Part shown: piece after piece, positions 52,117-61,032 of the stretch
Numbering within the stretch: the first letter of the stretch is position 1
How the letters are laid out: each line of letters opens with the position of its first letter
Assembly: GCA_027339635.1 (NCBI GenBank)
Contig: DAHWNZ010000004.1
Coordinates: forward strand, 1 to 64,000
Origin: AG-12 sp027339635
GTDB lineage: Bacteria > Chloroflexota > Dormibacteria > Aeolococcales > Bog-877
Reading direction: 5' to 3'
DNA: 64,000 bases
Position numbers and translations under genes: made by a program
Notes under the pieces: generated by a model
Told to the model about the DNA's origin: nothing
The model's database searches: none
Seen by the model: the letters and a program-made list of their open reading frames with translations, nothing else

Positions 52117-53316
52117 GTGAGGGAAGTAATCGAGGACATCGACAGGTGGCGCGCCACCGGGCGCCGAGCCGCTCTGGCCAGAGTGGTGGGGGTGGAGGGC
52201 TCCGGGCCGAGGGACCCCGGCGCGACGATGGCGGTCTCGGAAGACGGGGAGGTTTCCGGGTCGGTCTCGGGTGGCTGTGTGGAAGGGGCGGTCGTGGAAG
52301 CCGCCCTGGAGGCGCTGCAGCGCGACGCCGCACCCCGGGTCATCAGCTTCGGCTACTCGGACGCTCAGGCGTTCACGGTTGGCTTGACCTGTGGTGGCAC
52401 CATCCACATCCTGGTCGACCCCCGCATCCCCCCCTCCTACCAGGAGTTGAGGGCCGCCCTGCTTGCCGCAGATCCCGTGGCCCTGGCGACGGTGGTCAGG
52501 TTGGAGCAGGGCGGGGAAGGTGTGGAACTGGCCGAGGGCGCCTCCATCCCCATCAGGGGAGGGCGCACCGGCGTCGGAGCATCCATCCTGGTCCTACCCG
52601 ACAACGGCGTGCGCGGTTCTCTGGGCAACCCGGACCTGGACCGGGTGGTGGCCCGCGATGCCGCGGGGGCCCTGGCCAGCGGGCAGTCCGGCTTTCGCCA
52701 CTACGGGCTCGCGGGCGAGGCCCAGCGGGAGTCGGTGACCGTCCTGGTGGAGGCGTTCGCGCCCCCGCCCCGCATGGTGATCTTTGGGGCGGTCGACTTC
52801 ACGGCCTCCCTGGCCCGGGTGGCCAAGGTTCTGGGCTACCGGGTCACGGTCTGCGACGCCCGGTCCACCTTCGCCACGACGGCCAGATTCCCGATGGCCG
52901 ACGAGGTCGTCTGCTCGTGGCCCCACACCTACCTCGACTCCCTTCATCCTCCGCTGGAACAACGCGACGCCATCTGCGTGCTGACCCATGACCCCAAGTT
53001 CGACATCCCCGCCCTGCGGTCCGCCCTCGCCACCAGGGCTGGATATCTGGGAGCTCTTGGTTCCCGCCGAACCCACGAGGAACGCAGTCGAGCGCTGGTG
53101 GACGCCGGCGTCGACGAGCATGCCCTGACCCGGATCATGGGGCCGATCGGGATCGACATCGGAGCGCGCACCCCGGAGGAGACGGCGATCTCCATCTGCG
53201 CCGAGATAATCGCCCTGCGCACCGGCAGGCCGGCGCCGTTCCTGCGGGATGGCGCGGGCGCCATTCACCGCGGCGGCTGGCAGCAGATGGGCGGCAAGGC
53301 TGCGGCTGGCGGCTAG
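52117..53316 (+). CDS. XdhC/CoxI-family molybdenum cofactor insertion protein
   Basis: The 399-residue protein, from GTG 52117, has both XdhC domains. The N-domain has GSVSGGCVEGAVVEA and later GLTCGGTIHILVDP, and the C-terminal Rossmann domain has VIFGAVDFTASLARVAKVLGY, the segment LTHDPKFD, and YLGALGSRRTHEER. It binds the mature, sulfurated cofactor and inserts it into apo-hydroxylases, here most likely CO dehydrogenase. Its stop lies 1 nt before mocA. It is a second XdhC copy besides the YHS-fused one; only this copy keeps the full-length form. Confidence 0.92.
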   Translation: MREVIEDIDRWRATGRRAALARVVGVEGSGPRDPGATMAVSEDGEVSGSVSGGCVEGAVVEAALEALQRDAAPRVISFGYSDAQAFTVGLTCGGTIHILVDPRIPPSYQELRAALLAADPVALATVVRLEQGGEGVELAEGASIPIRGGRTGVGASILVLPDNGVRGSLGNPDLDRVVARDAAGALASGQSGFRHYGLAGEAQRESVTVLVEAFAPPPRMVIFGAVDFTASLARVAKVLGYRVTVCDARSTFATTARFPMADEVVCSWPHTYLDSLHPPLEQRDAICVLTHDPKFDIPALRSALATRAGYLGALGSRRTHEERSRALVDAGVDEHALTRIMGPIGIDIGARTPEETAISICAEIIALRTGRPAPFLRDGAGAIHRGGWQQMGGKAAAGG

Positions 53317-53317
53317 C

Positions 53318-53887
53318 ATGACCAGCTGTGCGATCCTGCTCGCGGCCGGGCGTTCCAGCCGGTTTCGCGCTCCTGGATCCAAGCTCCTGGCCGAGTTCCG
53401 AGGGCGCCCCCTGGTGCAGTGGGCCATGTTGGCCGCTTCCAACTCCGGATGCGATGACGTCGCGGTCGTGGATGGAGCGATCGACCTGAGCCCAGCTCTG
53501 CTCCCGGAGCTGACCCTGCTCCACAATCAGGACTGGGCCAGGGGGCAGGCCAGCTCTCTGCAGATGGGATTGGCCTGGGCCAAAAGCCGCGGTCATTCTC
53601 AGGCGCTGGTAGGCCTGGGGGATCAGCCGCTGGTCACCTCGTCCGCCTGGGATGCGGTGAGGCTCGCACCGGCCGCCGCCATCGTGGCAGCAACCTATCA
53701 GGGGCGGCGCGGCCACCCTGTGAGACTTTCAGAGCAGGTGTGGGACCTCCTCCCGAGAGACCAAGACTTCGGAGCCCGAGAGTTGATGCGGGCCCATCCG
53801 GAGATGGTGGTGGAGATCGAGTGCCCAGGCAACCCGGCAGATGTGGACACGATCGAGGACCTCGAGCGCCACCGCCTCGGCCTCTGA
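53318..53887 (+). CDS. mocA: MocA-like molybdenum cofactor cytidylyltransferase
   Basis: ATG 53318 gives 189 residues with the nucleotidyltransferase signature ILLAAGRSSRFRAPGSKLL, the acidic metal site GLGDQPLV, the GRRGHPVRLS segment and a C-terminus ending PADVDTIEDLERHR. This subgroup forms molybdopterin cytosine dinucleotide, the cofactor version used by CO dehydrogenase and related hydroxylases. Its place between xdhC and coxG agrees. It differs from the MobA-like guanylyltransferase at 40.2 kb. Confidence 0.9.
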   Translation: MTSCAILLAAGRSSRFRAPGSKLLAEFRGRPLVQWAMLAASNSGCDDVAVVDGAIDLSPALLPELTLLHNQDWARGQASSLQMGLAWAKSRGHSQALVGLGDQPLVTSSAWDAVRLAPAAAIVAATYQGRRGHPVRLSEQVWDLLPRDQDFGARELMRAHPEMVVEIECPGNPADVDTIEDLERHRLGL

Positions 53888-54002
53888 TCGCGCGCGTTTC
53901 CAGCCGGTGTTGGCGCCGGACCCCGGGCCCAGGTGCGTCGGCGAGCGGCGGGGCAGGAATGCGATCATGGCGGCTCCACCCGGTTGCTGGAGGTGTTCGC
54001 CG

Positions 54003-54614
54003 ATGCTGTTGGAAAATTCCCTGGAGCTGGCCATGCCGCCCGACGAGCTAATGCCACTCCTGGAGGACTTAGAGCGGATCGCACCGTGCCTGCCCGGCGC
54101 CAGCATCACAGAGCGGGTGGACGAAAGCAGCTACAAGGGGAGGGTCACCGTGAAGGTCGGACCGGTGACGGTCCGCTACGAGGGCACCATGACCATCCTG
54201 GAGGTGGACCGCCAAGCGCGCCGGATGGTGATGCGTGGCGAGGGCAGAGACCCCCAGGGAGCGGGCAACGCCAAGGCCACCATCACCATGACCATTCTTC
54301 CCGGCCCCAGCGGAGGCTCGATCGGCACGATCCAGTCCGACGTCGCCATCACCGGGAGGGTGGCCCAGTTCGGCCGCGGCCTCATGCAGGACGTGGCGGA
54401 CCGTCTTCTGACCCAGTTCGCCCAGTGCATGGAGCGCACGCTGGCGGCACCTCCCGAAGCGCAACCGCCCACGCCCTCGTCCCCCCAAGGCTCGGCCCCG
54501 CCCGAAGCCGCCCCACCGCCTGTCAACAGCGCCCAGCCAGAGTCGGTGGGGATGCTTGGGATCCTTTTCAGCGTCCTTTGGAAGCGTCTGCGGGGGCTCT
54601 TCCGCAGCCGCTGA
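54003..54614 (+). CDS. coxG: CoxG-like SRPBCC membrane-recruitment protein
   Basis: I start at ATG 54003, 10 nt after GGAGG; an ATG at 53967 is less likely because homologues begin at LENSLEL. The 203-residue protein has the CoxG/SRPBCC barrel (~1-145) with APCLPGASITE and YKGRVTVKVGPVTVRYEG. A Pro/Ala-rich linker follows, then a C-terminal amphipathic or hydrophobic helix with basic end (GILFSVLWKRLRGLF). In Oligotropha CoxG tethers CO dehydrogenase to the inner membrane; the hydrophobic tail fits that role. It closes the xdhC-mocA-coxG operon. Confidence 0.9.
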   Translation: MLLENSLELAMPPDELMPLLEDLERIAPCLPGASITERVDESSYKGRVTVKVGPVTVRYEGTMTILEVDRQARRMVMRGEGRDPQGAGNAKATITMTILPGPSGGSIGTIQSDVAITGRVAQFGRGLMQDVADRLLTQFAQCMERTLAAPPEAQPPTPSSPQGSAPPEAAPPPVNSAQPESVGMLGILFSVLWKRLRGLFRSR

Positions 54615-54979
54615 GCGCCCGGGCTGTAGGGGCCCCGAAGCGCTGGGCGCGGCGTGCTCTGCGCCGAACCCTTGGTGGCGCGCCTGAGGACGTCTCCCAG
54701 GACCAAACGTCCCCGGTGCGAAAGGCATGCTGTGAGCGCCGTGCCGCACGTCGCGGGGGCGGCCGCGCTTGCATCGGTGGCGCGCGGCCGGTGCTGGAGC
54801 CGCGGATTCGGGCCTCGGGCCGTCAACTCCCGCCCGAGGTCGGCTGCTCGCCGGCCTCTGAGTATCGGTGGCAGCTCCGGCGTTAGGGATGACGTAGGGC
54901 CTTGTGGGCAACCCGGGGCGATGGCGGATCTTGGCCAAGGGGAGCGCGCAGGGAAGATCTCTCATGGGAGGAGCATCGA
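54615..54979. other. Intergenic region between coxG and the S53 peptidase
   Basis: 365 bp, very GC-rich, with no supported gene. The GGGAGGAGC ribosome site of the peptidase is at its right end. No clear terminator hairpin follows coxG. Confidence 0.35.
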
Positions 54980-56476
54980 ATGACAACCCGAGCGCGGCTT
55001 CGGCCGCACACCTGGCGGCCGCTGGTCGCCATGGCAGGCCTCGCTGGCCTGGCGGTACTGGCGATCGGCTCGCTCGCGGGGACAGTGACGGCCAAGACGG
55101 AGTATCCCGCACCCACCCCCCTGTCGGCCCAGTTCCAGGGAGCCTTCGAGGCTGGTACCCAGGGTCCGCCTGGGGGCTCTTACTTCGGGGCCCGGGCCTT
55201 CGCCCCCAACTCCATGGAGGCGTCCTACGACTTGACTCCCCTCTACCAGCAGGGGCTTGAGGGTCAGGGCGAGACGATAGCGATCGTCGACTCCTTCGGC
55301 TACCCGCAGGTGGCCGCCGACCTCGAGACCTTCTCCGAGGGCTACAACCTGCCGCTCATGTGCGGGATGCCGGGCGTCTCCTGCACCGCGGGCATGCCTT
55401 CCTTCAAGGTTCTCATGTTCGGAAACCACCAGGTGAAGGCACCCACTAGCAGCTCCAACAGCAACCCCTACGGGCCGAGCCAGGAACAGAGCAGCGGCTG
55501 GGTGGGCGAGGTCGCCCTCGACACCCAGTGGGCGCACGCCATAGCCCCGATGGCCAACATCCTCCTGGTGGTTGTGCCCACCGCCGAGACGCTTGGGGTG
55601 CAGGGCTTCCCCAACATGATGAATGCGGAGCAGTACGTCGTCGACAACCACCTCGCCAACGTGGTGACCCAGAGCTTCGCCGCCAGCGAGGAGTCCTTCT
55701 CGAGCGTGCAGTCCCTGCTCAACCTGCGCCACGCCTTCATCAGCGGAACCCAGCAGGGGATCACCTTCGTGGGCGCCGCCGGTGACTCCGGCACCGCCAA
55801 CTCGACCAAGGCGCCCGTGGGGAAGGGCGGAGGCACGATCCCCTACCCGACCGTGAACTGGCCGGCATCGGACCCGCTGGTGACGGCCGCAGGAGGGACC
55901 AACCTCTGCACCAATCCGGCCACGGGAATCGGCATCGACGACAACACGACCGGCACCTCGCCGTGTGACAACCTGACGCCGGCCCAGCACGACGTGGCTT
56001 GGAACGGCTCTGGGGGAGGCTTCAGCTCGATCTTCGCCAAGCCGGCGTACCAGGACAGCCTGCCGGCCGGGTCGACCCCCATCGGCGCCATGCGCGGCGT
56101 GCCTGACATCGCCTGGGATGCCTCCTGCTCAACCTTTGTCTGGGAGTACATCTCGGCGACCGGCTTCACCCCCGGCTACTACGGAGTCTGCGGGACGTCG
56201 GCGGCGTCACCGCAGTTCGCGGCCATGGTCGCCCTAGCGGATCAGGACGCGGGCACGAACCTCGGACTGGTCAACGTGTCCCTCTACCAATTGGCCAGCG
56301 GGCCCAACTACGGCAAGTACTTCTACGACATGACCACCGGCAACAACCAGACCGATCCCACAATCCCCGGATACTCCGCCAGCACCGGCTGGGACCCCGT
56401 GACCGGCCTCGGGACGCCAGATGCGGCGAATCTGGTTCCCGCCCTGGCCAGCCTGGGCGAACACACCGCTCCCTGA
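54980..56476 (+). CDS. Secreted S53-family (sedolisin-like) peptidase
   Basis: ATG 54980 follows GGAGGA. An export signal (basic start, hydrophobic LVAMAGLAGLAVLAIGSL, cleavage near VTA) leads to a 498-residue protein with the S53 catalytic set: E and D four apart in GEVALDTQWAHAIAP, oxyanion Asp in GAAGDSGT, and the nucleophile Ser in CGTSAASPQF. The C-terminal calcium region has TGWDPVTGLGTPD. Sedolisins are acid-active endopeptidases, suggesting protein scavenging in acidic soil. The usual ~150-residue propeptide is absent: only about 40 residues separate the signal from the catalytic domain. Confidence 0.92.
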   Translation: MTTRARLRPHTWRPLVAMAGLAGLAVLAIGSLAGTVTAKTEYPAPTPLSAQFQGAFEAGTQGPPGGSYFGARAFAPNSMEASYDLTPLYQQGLEGQGETIAIVDSFGYPQVAADLETFSEGYNLPLMCGMPGVSCTAGMPSFKVLMFGNHQVKAPTSSSNSNPYGPSQEQSSGWVGEVALDTQWAHAIAPMANILLVVVPTAETLGVQGFPNMMNAEQYVVDNHLANVVTQSFAASEESFSSVQSLLNLRHAFISGTQQGITFVGAAGDSGTANSTKAPVGKGGGTIPYPTVNWPASDPLVTAAGGTNLCTNPATGIGIDDNTTGTSPCDNLTPAQHDVAWNGSGGGFSSIFAKPAYQDSLPAGSTPIGAMRGVPDIAWDASCSTFVWEYISATGFTPGYYGVCGTSAASPQFAAMVALADQDAGTNLGLVNVSLYQLASGPNYGKYFYDMTTGNNQTDPTIPGYSASTGWDPVTGLGTPDAANLVPALASLGEHTAP

Positions 56477-56488
56477 ACCTCGCCGTCG

Positions 56489-56520
56489 AAAGCCCCGGGA
56501 CTAGAGCGTCCCGGGGCTTT
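56489..56520 (+). terminator. Strong hairpin terminator after the peptidase gene
   Basis: AAAGCCCCGGGAC and GTCCCGGGGCTTT form a perfect 13-bp stem with a 6-nt loop 13 nt past the stop. The AAA/TTT ends make it work on either strand, so it may also serve the convergent agmatinase gene. Confidence 0.85.
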
Positions 56521-56628
56521 CACCTCTCAGGGGTACGGCGCAGCGTGCGAGGACGACGCCGCCACCGCGGGGGCTGAGCAACCGCAGCCGGCGGCGGTAG
56601 CACGGCTCCTTGACGGATCTCGAGACGG

Positions 56629-57663
56629 TTAGCGCCGGGTGCTTCCCGCCGGCTCACTCAGGGCTGCGATGGAACGGACCCCGCGACGCTTGGCGGCGAT
56701 GGCCGAGATGAGCTCCATGATGCAGCGGTTGGCGTTCTGAGCGGTCAGTTCCGCGGGATCGTTGGCCGGGGCCACCTCGACCACGTCCATGGCGACGACG
56801 GGAGTGTGGAGCGCCACCTGGCGTATCGCGCGCAGCAGGTCGGCGGGGTCCATGCCCCCGGGCTCCGGGGTCCCGGTACCCGGGGCGAACCCCGGGTCGA
56901 GCACGTCGATGTCGACCGATATGTAGATGAGCTCCGGTCCGTCCATAGCTTCGGCGACGGCCCGGCGGACCACCTCGGCCACCCCGAGTCTCCAGATCTC
57001 TTCCATCAGGTGCCAGCGAAGGCCCTGTTCGCGCATCCAGTCGAAGACCGGCTTGGGGGGCCAATAGCCGCGCAGGCCGATCTGCACGAAGTTCCGACCC
57101 GGCACCGCCCCGGACTCGACCAGCCGCCGCATCGGAGTGCCGTGGGAGAGCGGATTCCCAAAGCTGGCCGCGGCGGTGTCGGCGTGAGCGTCGAAATGGA
57201 CGATGCCGAGCTTGCCCCGCCCGACACAGTCGGCTACAGCCGTCGCCGCGGGCAGCGTGATGGAGTGGTCCCCCCCGATGATCACGGGGATGATCTCTCT
57301 AGAAGCCACCTGCTTGACCCTGTCGTAGATCGCCTGGTGGGATTCCATGGTCTGCCCCGGAGGGCAGACGGCGTCGCCATAGTCGACGACCGTCAGCTCC
57401 TCAAAGGGGGCCACCTCTAGGTCAAGGTGCCACTCCGGGATCTGGTAGTTGGCGATTCGAACCGCTCGCGGGCCGAATCTGGCCCCCGGGCGATAGGTTG
57501 TGGAGTCGTCGAAGGGGGCCCCCAGGATGGCCACGTCGGGGCGCCACTGGTCCAGCTCAGCCTCCTCGGATATGCCGACAACCTTGGAGAAGGTGGTCGG
57601 GCCCAGGTAGGCGGGGCCGTTCATCTGAGCCCTCAGGTGGGGCGGAATCGAAGGCCTGGTCAT
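56629..57663 (-). CDS. speB: Agmatinase/arginase-family ureohydrolase
   Basis: ATG 57663 follows GGAGGAG and gives 344 residues. The binuclear manganese motifs are complete: GGDHSITLP, VHFDAHADT, and SVDIDVLDPGFAPGTGTPEPGG, plus the substrate loop SHGTPMRRLVE. The set fits the agmatinase/guanidinobutyrase branch, which frees urea from agmatine or a related guanidine. Exact substrate is uncertain because no polyamine or arginine genes are nearby. The longer open frame upstream overlaps intergenic DNA and is not used. Confidence 0.9.
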   Translation of the reverse strand: MTRPSIPPHLRAQMNGPAYLGPTTFSKVVGISEEAELDQWRPDVAILGAPFDDSTTYRPGARFGPRAVRIANYQIPEWHLDLEVAPFEELTVVDYGDAVCPPGQTMESHQAIYDRVKQVASREIIPVIIGGDHSITLPAATAVADCVGRGKLGIVHFDAHADTAAASFGNPLSHGTPMRRLVESGAVPGRNFVQIGLRGYWPPKPVFDWMREQGLRWHLMEEIWRLGVAEVVRRAVAEAMDGPELIYISVDIDVLDPGFAPGTGTPEPGGMDPADLLRAIRQVALHTPVVAMDVVEVAPANDPAELTAQNANRCIMELISAIAAKRRGVRSIAALSEPAGSTRR

Positions 57664-57767
57664 CGCAACTCCTCCGCTGCGACCGGGACGCCGCAGGGCG
57701 CCTGCCGGGAGCCGTTTGCATATAGCAGTCCGGCCGCCATTATCGTGGCCTGCAGCCGACCCTGGTG

Positions 57768-58280
57768 TCAGCCGCTGGGGGGCGAGGACTCCAGGCGCTC
57801 GACCCTGACCCTCCCCTCCAATCCCAGGTACACCGACATGATCCGCTCCAGGAGGTGTTCGAAGGCACTGGGGTCCCACCCCTCCACCAACTCCCGCAGC
57901 CGTTCCCTGTGGCGCTCCGCGATCTGCTCAACCACAACCCACCCTTCTGGGGTCAGCCGCAGCGAAACCCGCCGACGGTCCTCGCCCAGGGGGCAGCGCT
58001 CGATCAGGCCCGCCTGGACCAAGGCCTTGGCCAACACGGACGTGTGGGCCCGGCTGGAGGCCAGGTGGTCGACCAACTCCTGCTCCGCCAGGCCGCCGGG
58101 CCCGGCACCGCCCAGTACAAGTACCGCGTGATACCCCATGGGACTCAGGCCGAATTCACCAGCCGTGCTGTCCAACGCGGTCAGCGCCCTGCGGAAGATG
58201 TACCTCAGCTGACTGCGGAAGGCCAGCTGCTCGACCAGCTGGCGGTCAACCTCCGGGCCGGGCGGCCCCTCTGCGCTCAC
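57768..58280 (-). CDS. MarR-family transcriptional regulator
   Basis: The 170-residue protein has a helical N-terminus (LRYIFRRALTALDSTAGEFG), the winged helix with LAEQELVDHLASSRAHTSVLAKALVQAGLIERC, the wing GEDRRRVSLRLTPEG, and a C-terminal dimerisation helix. It starts at GTG or ATG near 58280. It lies 104 nt upstream of the ureohydrolase on the same strand and 23 nt downstream of the L,D-transpeptidase stop, so its target may be either; no operator was recognised. Confidence 0.88.
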   Translation of the reverse strand: MSAEGPPGPEVDRQLVEQLAFRSQLRYIFRRALTALDSTAGEFGLSPMGYHAVLVLGGAGPGGLAEQELVDHLASSRAHTSVLAKALVQAGLIERCPLGEDRRRVSLRLTPEGWVVVEQIAERHRERLRELVEGWDPSAFEHLLERIMSVYLGLEGRVRVERLESSPPSG

Positions 58281-58303
58281 TGCCGCGCCGTGTCCTCCTC
58301 AGT

Positions 58304-59674
58304 TCAGCTGGCGACCACGACGGTCGTGCCCATGGGGGTCCAGGTGTAGGCCCACTGCATGGTGGCCTCGGGCGTCTGGACACAACCATGGCTGGCGTCC
58401 GGTCCATTCTGCGAGTTGGGCCCATAGACCGAGGTCGGCTCCCAGGGCGCGTCGTGGATGTAGTAGCCACCCTGGTCGAACTCCATGACCCAGTGGACGG
58501 GACTGGTCGGGTACCAGAATGGGGACCCCGGAGGCCAGGGGGAGATGAACACGTAGGGCGATTGCTTGTCGAAGATGTGGAAGGTCCCCGTCGGCGTCCG
58601 CAGCTGCGCCCGGCCGGTTGTGACCGGAGTCGCCCTGACGGCGCAGCCGTTGTCGTAGAACACCATCTCCTGCAGGGAAAGCGAGATGTAGATGGACTTT
58701 CCCGAGATTGTCGTGTGCCCGCACTGGTCCGAGGCCAGACTCTGCTGGGTCTCCTGCTCCACCGTGTTCAGGGTCTGCTGGACGGCTGCCAGCTGCGAAG
58801 CCGTCTGAGCCGCGTCCAGCGCTTGTTGCGACGCCTGGTAAGCGGCCAGGTAGGTGGCGGAATTCGGCGTCTGTTCCGCGGCCGCCTGATCCACGACGTC
58901 CATCGCGCTCAGCGACTGCGAGATCAGCTGGTCATTGAGCCCGATCTCGGCTCTCAGCTGGGTCAAAGCGGAGCTGAGAGCCGCGGTCTGCGATGTGCCC
59001 GCCTGGTTCAGGGACAGCGCCTGGCGCAGGGCGGTGGCATCCTCCGGCACCTGGAGGTCCGACAGGTTGTCGCTCTTGGCGATCGCCTCCAGCTGCGCCG
59101 CCTCCTGAAGCAGCCCGCCCGGGGCGCTGGCTACGCTGACGTTGGACGCCGCCTTGGCCTGGGCCGCCTTCACCTGTGACTGGACTTGGCTGAGGCTCTG
59201 CTGGATCTGCGAGACCAGCGACTCCAGGGCCCCGGGCGTGCTCGCGGACACCACCTGAGCAGACCATGTGGTCTTCTGGTGAGACGTGGCCTGGCCCAGC
59301 CAGGCAGTGTTCTTCTTGACGAATTCCTGATAGCTGGTGAGATAGGTCCTGGCCTGGTCACGCGCCTGGCGCAGCGCGTTGGCCCAGTCCTGGCTGGCCG
59401 TCTTGCGAATGGTGCCGATGGCCTGGGATTGCCCGGACAGGAGGTAGGTGGGAGACCACCAGGTGGCGGTGTTGACAGCTGTGACCTTGGCCAGGAGCTG
59501 GTCGGCCGTCTTGGCGGGCAGGCCTTCGCTCCGCTCCTTCGCCAGCTGGCTGATCAACTCCTGCTTCTGCTGCTTGAGGCTGGACGACCCGTGGTAGGCC
59601 AGGGGCAGGTCCGCCGCCGCCACCACCACCAGACACACACCCACCCCGATTGCTACCCGCCCAGCCCTTCGCAT
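58304..59674 (-). CDS. L,D-transpeptidase (YkuD) with long helical stalk
   Basis: ATG 59674 follows AGGAGA and gives 456 residues. An N-terminal membrane anchor or signal (VAIGVGVCLVVVAAADLPLA) is followed by a ~290-residue Gln/Ala/Ser-rich helical, coiled-coil-like region. The C-terminal YkuD domain has YIHDAPWEP and the catalytic SHGCVQTPEATMQW with its cysteine. It forms 3-3 peptidoglycan crosslinks or attaches proteins outside the membrane. The stalk would hold the catalytic domain away from the membrane. No known peptidoglycan-binding domain is seen. The extra upstream frame to 59866 is not used. Confidence 0.9.
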   Translation of the reverse strand: MRRAGRVAIGVGVCLVVVAAADLPLAYHGSSSLKQQKQELISQLAKERSEGLPAKTADQLLAKVTAVNTATWWSPTYLLSGQSQAIGTIRKTASQDWANALRQARDQARTYLTSYQEFVKKNTAWLGQATSHQKTTWSAQVVSASTPGALESLVSQIQQSLSQVQSQVKAAQAKAASNVSVASAPGGLLQEAAQLEAIAKSDNLSDLQVPEDATALRQALSLNQAGTSQTAALSSALTQLRAEIGLNDQLISQSLSAMDVVDQAAAEQTPNSATYLAAYQASQQALDAAQTASQLAAVQQTLNTVEQETQQSLASDQCGHTTISGKSIYISLSLQEMVFYDNGCAVRATPVTTGRAQLRTPTGTFHIFDKQSPYVFISPWPPGSPFWYPTSPVHWVMEFDQGGYYIHDAPWEPTSVYGPNSQNGPDASHGCVQTPEATMQWAYTWTPMGTTVVVAS

Positions 59675-59768
59675 CAGATCTCCTGCTTCGGCAGAGCGGC
59701 TCGATGACCGCCCGGCATCCCAGTGCTGTAACTCCGCAAAGTGCCCAGAGGTAACGCTGCCGCGTTGG

Positions 59769-60557
59769 TCATGTGGCCAATCCCTCGGCCAGCTCCGCCA
59801 GCTCTGACCCGAGCCCGAAGCGACTGCCGGCTGCGACTGAATCCAGGTACCGGCCGGCCCACTCATCGGTCAGCTGCTCGACCACCTCCCGAAGCCTTCT
59901 GCCCTGGTCGGTGGGGAGTCCCATCGAGTCGAGGATCTCCCGCTTCTGCAGCTCCTCCACCGCGGCCTGCACCTCCGACTCCTCCCATTTGAAGCCCTTG
60001 GAGAGAAACGCCACACTCTGACCGCGCCAGACCGCTGTGAGCGCCATCAGCTCGAGAGTGGTCAATCCCAGGCTCGCCGCGGCGCGGTAGTGCCCGAGCG
60101 CGCGGTCCTCGCGGACAAGCATGGCATCCCTGATCGCATCCCGGGGAGCGTCCCCCAACCTCGGCCATCGCGCCCAGCCCCTGGGCAGGGCCCCCTCGGG
60201 CTCGATCCGGTCGGCCAGGGTCGAGATGGCGCCGAGAGGAGCGTTGGGGGCGAGTCTTCGGAGGGCGTTCCCGGCTGCGGTGAGGGCCTTCTCCACGTAG
60301 GCCGGAGGGTCAAGGGCAATGCATCTCGGCAACAGGTGGTCGATCAAGGAGCGCGGAGCGACATAGACCTCATCCGCCCACAGGTCTGGTTCGATGACAC
60401 CAAGCCGGCTCGTGAGGTAGTGGGGGAACCCGAGCGACTGGCTGGTCTCAGCCAGACTCCGGACCTCCGGCTCGGAGCGCGTGAAGAGCCACATCAGGTG
60501 ACAGAGCCGGTCTGCGGCCCGGGACACCCTCTGCACCAGTTCGGGATCTTCGGTCAT
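59769..60557 (-). CDS. SCO6745-like predominantly helical protein
   Basis: The 262-residue protein is mostly helical. The N-terminal half includes RAADRLCHLMWLFTRSEPEV and YLTSRLGVIEPDLWADEVYV; the C-terminal half has a winged-helix-like segment (TTLELMALTAVWRG, VQAAVEELQKREILDSMGLPTDQGRRLR). This layout matches the actinobacterial SCO6745 family, whose function is unknown and which may bind DNA or a ligand. ATG 60557 is the start. It is 94 nt upstream of the L,D-transpeptidase on the same strand. Confidence 0.7.
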   Translation of the reverse strand: MTEDPELVQRVSRAADRLCHLMWLFTRSEPEVRSLAETSQSLGFPHYLTSRLGVIEPDLWADEVYVAPRSLIDHLLPRCIALDPPAYVEKALTAAGNALRRLAPNAPLGAISTLADRIEPEGALPRGWARWPRLGDAPRDAIRDAMLVREDRALGHYRAAASLGLTTLELMALTAVWRGQSVAFLSKGFKWEESEVQAAVEELQKREILDSMGLPTDQGRRLREVVEQLTDEWAGRYLDSVAAGSRFGLGSELAELAEGLAT

Positions 60558-61032
60558 GCCTCCTCCTCTGCTTGCTCGGCCTGCGGCGACCTTGGCGAGC
60601 CCGCGATGCCACAGCGCTCCTCGTCGCAGCCAGGTCGGGATGGTCTTTGGGCGGCGGCCCGCAACCTCTCACCTTCCGCGCCGGCCGATGGCGGCGGTGT
60701 GGCTGAGTCTCCGCCACCCATGGTCCGCCGGATGCCGTGGGGCGGTGCAGGCCAGTGCGGGAGCGCCCCAGAAGGCGGCCGAGCCGCTCGAACCCAGAGG
60801 TCGGCCGACGACAATGGGCCAGCTATTCGAGAGCTCGTCCATGGCAGAGCCTCCAGCTCGGCAGCGGCAAACCCGGGCACACTCCAAGACTAACCCAAGG
60901 GGCATTCACCGCCTCGCCCGTGGGTAGAACCACGCGGGCACGAACCGTTGGGGGCATCTACCCTGGAGAGGATAGGAGTGGATTTCGCCATCACCGTGGA
61001 GAGTTGATGATGCCTGTCTTGAGGAGAGGACG
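60558..61032. other. Divergent intergenic region upstream of phosphoketolase
   Basis: 475 bp between a minus-strand gene and the xfp operon. It should hold both promoters. The frames seen here are Arg/Pro/Ser-rich and accidental. The purine-rich GAGGAGAGGA lies just before the xfp GTG. Confidence 0.4.
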
